Origin: Sneathiella sp.
GTDB taxonomy: Bacteria; Pseudomonadota; Alphaproteobacteria; Sneathiellales; Sneathiellaceae
NCBI GenBank assembly: GCA_002732675.1
Contig: NVRR01000133.1
Span: 1 to 8,465, forward strand
DNA length: 8,465 nucleotides
Direction: 5' to 3'
Numbering within the stretch: position 1 is the stretch's first letter; the number at the start of each line of letters is the position of its first letter. The notes below the pieces were generated by a model. It had not been told where the DNA came from and did no database searches. It saw only the letters and a program-made list of their open reading frames with translations. The position numbers were made by a program, and so were the translations under genes. Below, piece by piece: positions 6,467-8,465 of the stretch.

Positions 6467-6516
6467 ATCCGTAATATTAGGGTCGATTTATTATTTGCAT
6501 CGCGGGACTGACGGCA

Positions 6517-7728
6517 ATGAGTTTTAAAGAAAAATCACGGCAACCGGAATATATGCTGATGCTCATTGCCGCGGGCTGGTCTGCGGCGTTTGCCGTCTGG
6601 ATGGCGCTTCTGAACAATTTCGCCGTGGATGCTGCATCTTTCACCGGTCGCGAAATCGGCATCTTGCAGTCTTTACGTGAAATACCGGGTTTCCTGGCCT
6701 TTACCGTTATTTTTGTCCTGCTCATCATCGCTGAACAACGATTGCTGATGATTTCCCTGCTTGTCTTCGGCGTTGGTGTCGCCATCACCGGCCTGTTTCC
6801 CACGGAATACGGCCTCTATTTCACCACCGTGCTGATGTCGATCGGTTTTCATTACGGAGAAGCCCTTAAACAGTCCCTGACATTGCAGCTTATTTCAAAG
6901 GAACGTACGCCTCTGGTCCTCGGGCGCCAGATATCGGCGCAGGCCTTTGCCGCCCTCGTTGTTTATGGCCTGATTTTCCTCGGGACCAAATGGCTGGATA
7001 TGGGCTACGCGGCCATATATGCCATGGGTGGTACCATTGCGGTCGTTATCGGAATTGGAGCCTGGATGTATTTCCCGCAATTTCCCGCCGCCATCCCGCA
7101 GTCGAAAAAAATCGTTCTGCGCAAACGCTACTGGTTATTCTATGCCCTGACCTTTCTGGCCGGTGCCCGGCGGCAGATTTTTGTTGTTTTCGCCGGTTTT
7201 ATGATGGTGGAAAAATTCGGCTATGACGTTGCCGCCATTACCTTCCTCTACCTCATCAATCATACCATCAATATTTTTCTGGCCCCGAAAATTGGAAAGC
7301 TGGTCGCCCATTGGGGAGAGCGCAAGACCCTTGTGTTCGAATATTCAGGCCTTATTCTGATTTTCACGGCCTATGCCTTTGTGCAGAATGCCACGATGGC
7401 CGCCGGTCTTTATCTGCTGGATCATCTGTTTTTCGCCTTCGCCATTGGCATCAAAAGTTATTTCCAGAAAATTGGCGATCCGAGGGATATGGCGTCAACC
7501 GCCGGTGTCTCCTTTACCATCAATCATATCGCCGCCGTTGTACTTCCGGTTCTGTTCGGACTCTTGTGGCTGATTTCCCCGATGAGTGTGTTTCTATCCG
7601 GCGCTGGTCTGGCGGTCTTATCTCTGATTGCCTCGCTTAATATTCCGCGCCACCCCGAAGCGGGTAATGAGACATTGGTCGGCCCGCGTTATGATAACGC
7701 CGGTAATGCGGTTAAGGTCGGCGCCTAA
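6517..7728 (+). CDS. Major facilitator superfamily transporter, substrate unknown
   Basis: The 403-aa product has about 12 hydrophobic segments in two halves, separated by a basic loop at about 195-205 (SKKIVLRKRY). The sequence at 258-270 (KIGKLVAHWGERK) matches the MFS motif-A loop of the second half (G-x-L-x-D-R-x-G-R-K type). The equivalent loop in the first half (after about residue 71, AEQRLL) lacks the motif. The loop between the third and fourth helices or so (114-138) is rich in charged and polar residues. It should be an inner-membrane secondary carrier; direction and substrate are not evident. The ATG at 6517 has only a weak GGGA 12 bases upstream. It is the only plus-strand gene here, divergent from djlA and convergent with ccoS, so context gives no pathway. 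Confidence 0.85.
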   Translation: MSFKEKSRQPEYMLMLIAAGWSAAFAVWMALLNNFAVDAASFTGREIGILQSLREIPGFLAFTVIFVLLIIAEQRLLMISLLVFGVGVAITGLFPTEYGLYFTTVLMSIGFHYGEALKQSLTLQLISKERTPLVLGRQISAQAFAALVVYGLIFLGTKWLDMGYAAIYAMGGTIAVVIGIGAWMYFPQFPAAIPQSKKIVLRKRYWLFYALTFLAGARRQIFVVFAGFMMVEKFGYDVAAITFLYLINHTINIFLAPKIGKLVAHWGERKTLVFEYSGLILIFTAYAFVQNATMAAGLYLLDHLFFAFAIGIKSYFQKIGDPRDMASTAGVSFTINHIAAVVLPVLFGLLWLISPMSVFLSGAGLAVLSLIASLNIPRHPEAGNETLVGPRYDNAGNAVKVGA

Positions 7729-7731
7729 GCC

Positions 7732-7890
7732 CTATGTCGGCGTATCGTCCCCGTCCTCATCGATAAGGATACGGTTGGCGGCACCGTCCAAATCTTCATA
7801 CTGGCCGTTTTTCAAGCTCCAAAGAAAGGCGGCCAATCCAAGCCCGCCTAAAAACAATGCCGCCGGGATCAGGAAAACAAGAACGTTCAT
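7732..7890 (-). CDS. ccoS: CcoS, cbb3-type cytochrome oxidase assembly protein
   Basis: This 52-aa protein has one N-terminal membrane helix (about 3-24, VLVFLIPAALFLGGLGLAAF). The family signature follows at once: a tryptophan, SLKNGQYEDLDGAANRIL, then an acidic tail ending IDEDGDDTPT. CcoS is needed for proper cofactor insertion into cbb3 cytochrome c oxidase. The ATG at 7890 follows an AGGAG 7 bases upstream that lies within the last codons of ccoI, and the two genes are 3 bases apart, so they are co-translated. The stop (7732) is 3 bases from the stop of the converging MFS gene. The motif is distinctive despite the small size. Confidence 0.95.
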   Translation of the reverse strand: MNVLVFLIPAALFLGGLGLAAFLWSLKNGQYEDLDGAANRILIDEDGDDTPT

Positions 7891-7893
7891 CGG

Positions 7894-8465
7894 CTAGCTC
7901 CTGCCCTTAAGGCGCAATGAATTCAGACAGACAATCAGCGATGAGGCCGACATGGCGACGGCGGCAATCAGCGGTGTCACAAACCCGGTAACAGCCAACG
8001 GCACGGCAATGATATTATAGAAGAAGGCGAGAGAAAAATTCTGCATCACCAGAGAATGAGAAAATTTCGCGACTTTCAATGTTTCTGTCACGGCCAATAA
8101 ATTCCGCCCCTGAAAGACGAAATCGGCGGCGGTCTGACTGATATCAGCGGCGCTTGAGGGAGAAATAGAGGCATGGGCCGCGGCAAGCGCCGGCGCATCA
8201 TTAAGGCCATCGCCCACCATCACGACTTTATGTCCGCTGTCCGCCAGGTCTTGCAGGCGGGCGACCTTATCATGCGGTTTTTGTTGAGCTCGCCAACAGC
8301 TGATGCCAACGGCAGCCGCCAGTTCCTCAACAACATTTCTGCGGTCCCCGGACAGAAGCTCAACGGCATATCCCTGCTTTTGCAGCCACGACACGGCCTC
8401 CGCTGCGCCGGGCCTAAGTTGATCCCGGAACATGAAGCGGACAGGTTTCCGCCCCGTGGCCGCCA
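7894..8465 (-). CDS. ccoI: CcoI/FixI copper-transporting P1B-type ATPase, C-terminal part
   Basis: The last 189 or so codons of a gene entering from the right edge are present. Visible are the end of the ATP-binding/HAD region with LSGDRR, the P-domain hinge VGDGLNDAPAL, and two C-terminal membrane segments. The final one ends in SASSLIVCLNSLRL, typical of heavy-metal P-type ATPases. The N-terminal metal-binding domain, the CPC transport motif and the DKTG phosphorylation site lie outside the window. Because ccoS follows directly, the gene is assigned to the CcoI/FixI branch, which exports copper to the periplasmic side for cbb3 oxidase assembly, rather than to general CopA efflux. The order ccoI-ccoS is the end of the standard ccoGHIS operon. 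Confidence 0.93.
   Translation of the reverse strand, partial: AATGRKPVRFMFRDQLRPGAAEAVSWLQKQGYAVELLSGDRRNVVEELAAAVGISCWRAQQKPHDKVARLQDLADSGHKVVMVGDGLNDAPALAAAHASISPSSAADISQTAADFVFQGRNLLAVTETLKVAKFSHSLVMQNFSLAFFYNIIAVPLAVTGFVTPLIAAVAMSASSLIVCLNSLRLKGRS

Overview
The window looks like a chromosomal core segment of an alphaproteobacterium; the order is uncertain (Rhodospirillales, Sneathiellales and Kordiimonadales would all be plausible). The evidence is the start of a dcw cluster in the order mraZ-rsmH-ftsL-ftsI, a djlA / AmpD-like amidase / rnpB block, an A-type RNase P RNA, a ccoI-ccoS pair from a cbb3 oxidase locus, and a GTTC-N7-GTTC sequence matching the alphaproteobacterial LexA box. 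Base composition and codon use look uniform across the genes. No insertion sequence, integrase, tRNA, CRISPR array or prophage gene was seen.

Layout. Positions 1-2040 (minus strand) hold the division and cell-wall genes, read right to left: mraZ, rsmH, ftsL and the first 71 codons of ftsI. Each gene overlaps the next by 4 to 11 bases, so they form one translationally coupled operon. Positions 2041-2506 are a 466-base AT-rich regulatory region. It holds a five-unit 10-bp-spaced TGGGA-type array that fits MraZ operators, an overlapping promoter candidate, a 16-bp palindrome, an 11-bp repeat pair and tandem, the LexA-like box, and a GC-rich structured segment. Positions 2507-4366 (minus) encode a CPA2 (Kef-type) cation/proton antiporter with a C-terminal RCK/TrkA-N domain. 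Positions 4403-4779 (minus) are rnpB. Positions 4785-6289 (minus) carry an AmpD-like N-acetylmuramoyl-L-alanine amidase downstream of djlA. A divergent promoter region (6290-6516) separates djlA from a plus-strand MFS transporter (6517-7728). That transporter runs tail to tail into ccoS (52 aa), which follows the 3' end of ccoI.

How the genes work together. RsmH, FtsL, FtsI and the autoregulator MraZ link ribosome modification with septal peptidoglycan synthesis. The amidase belongs to peptidoglycan turnover. DjlA is a TerB/J-domain co-chaperone. rnpB appears to have its own promoter buried in the last codons and stop codon of the amidase gene. CcoI and CcoS supply copper to, and help mature, the cbb3 oxidase, whose structural genes would lie beyond the right edge.

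No new multi-gene system is evident. The most interesting part is the control region between mraZ and the antiporter, where a MraZ-type array and a possible SOS box sit upstream of the division operon.
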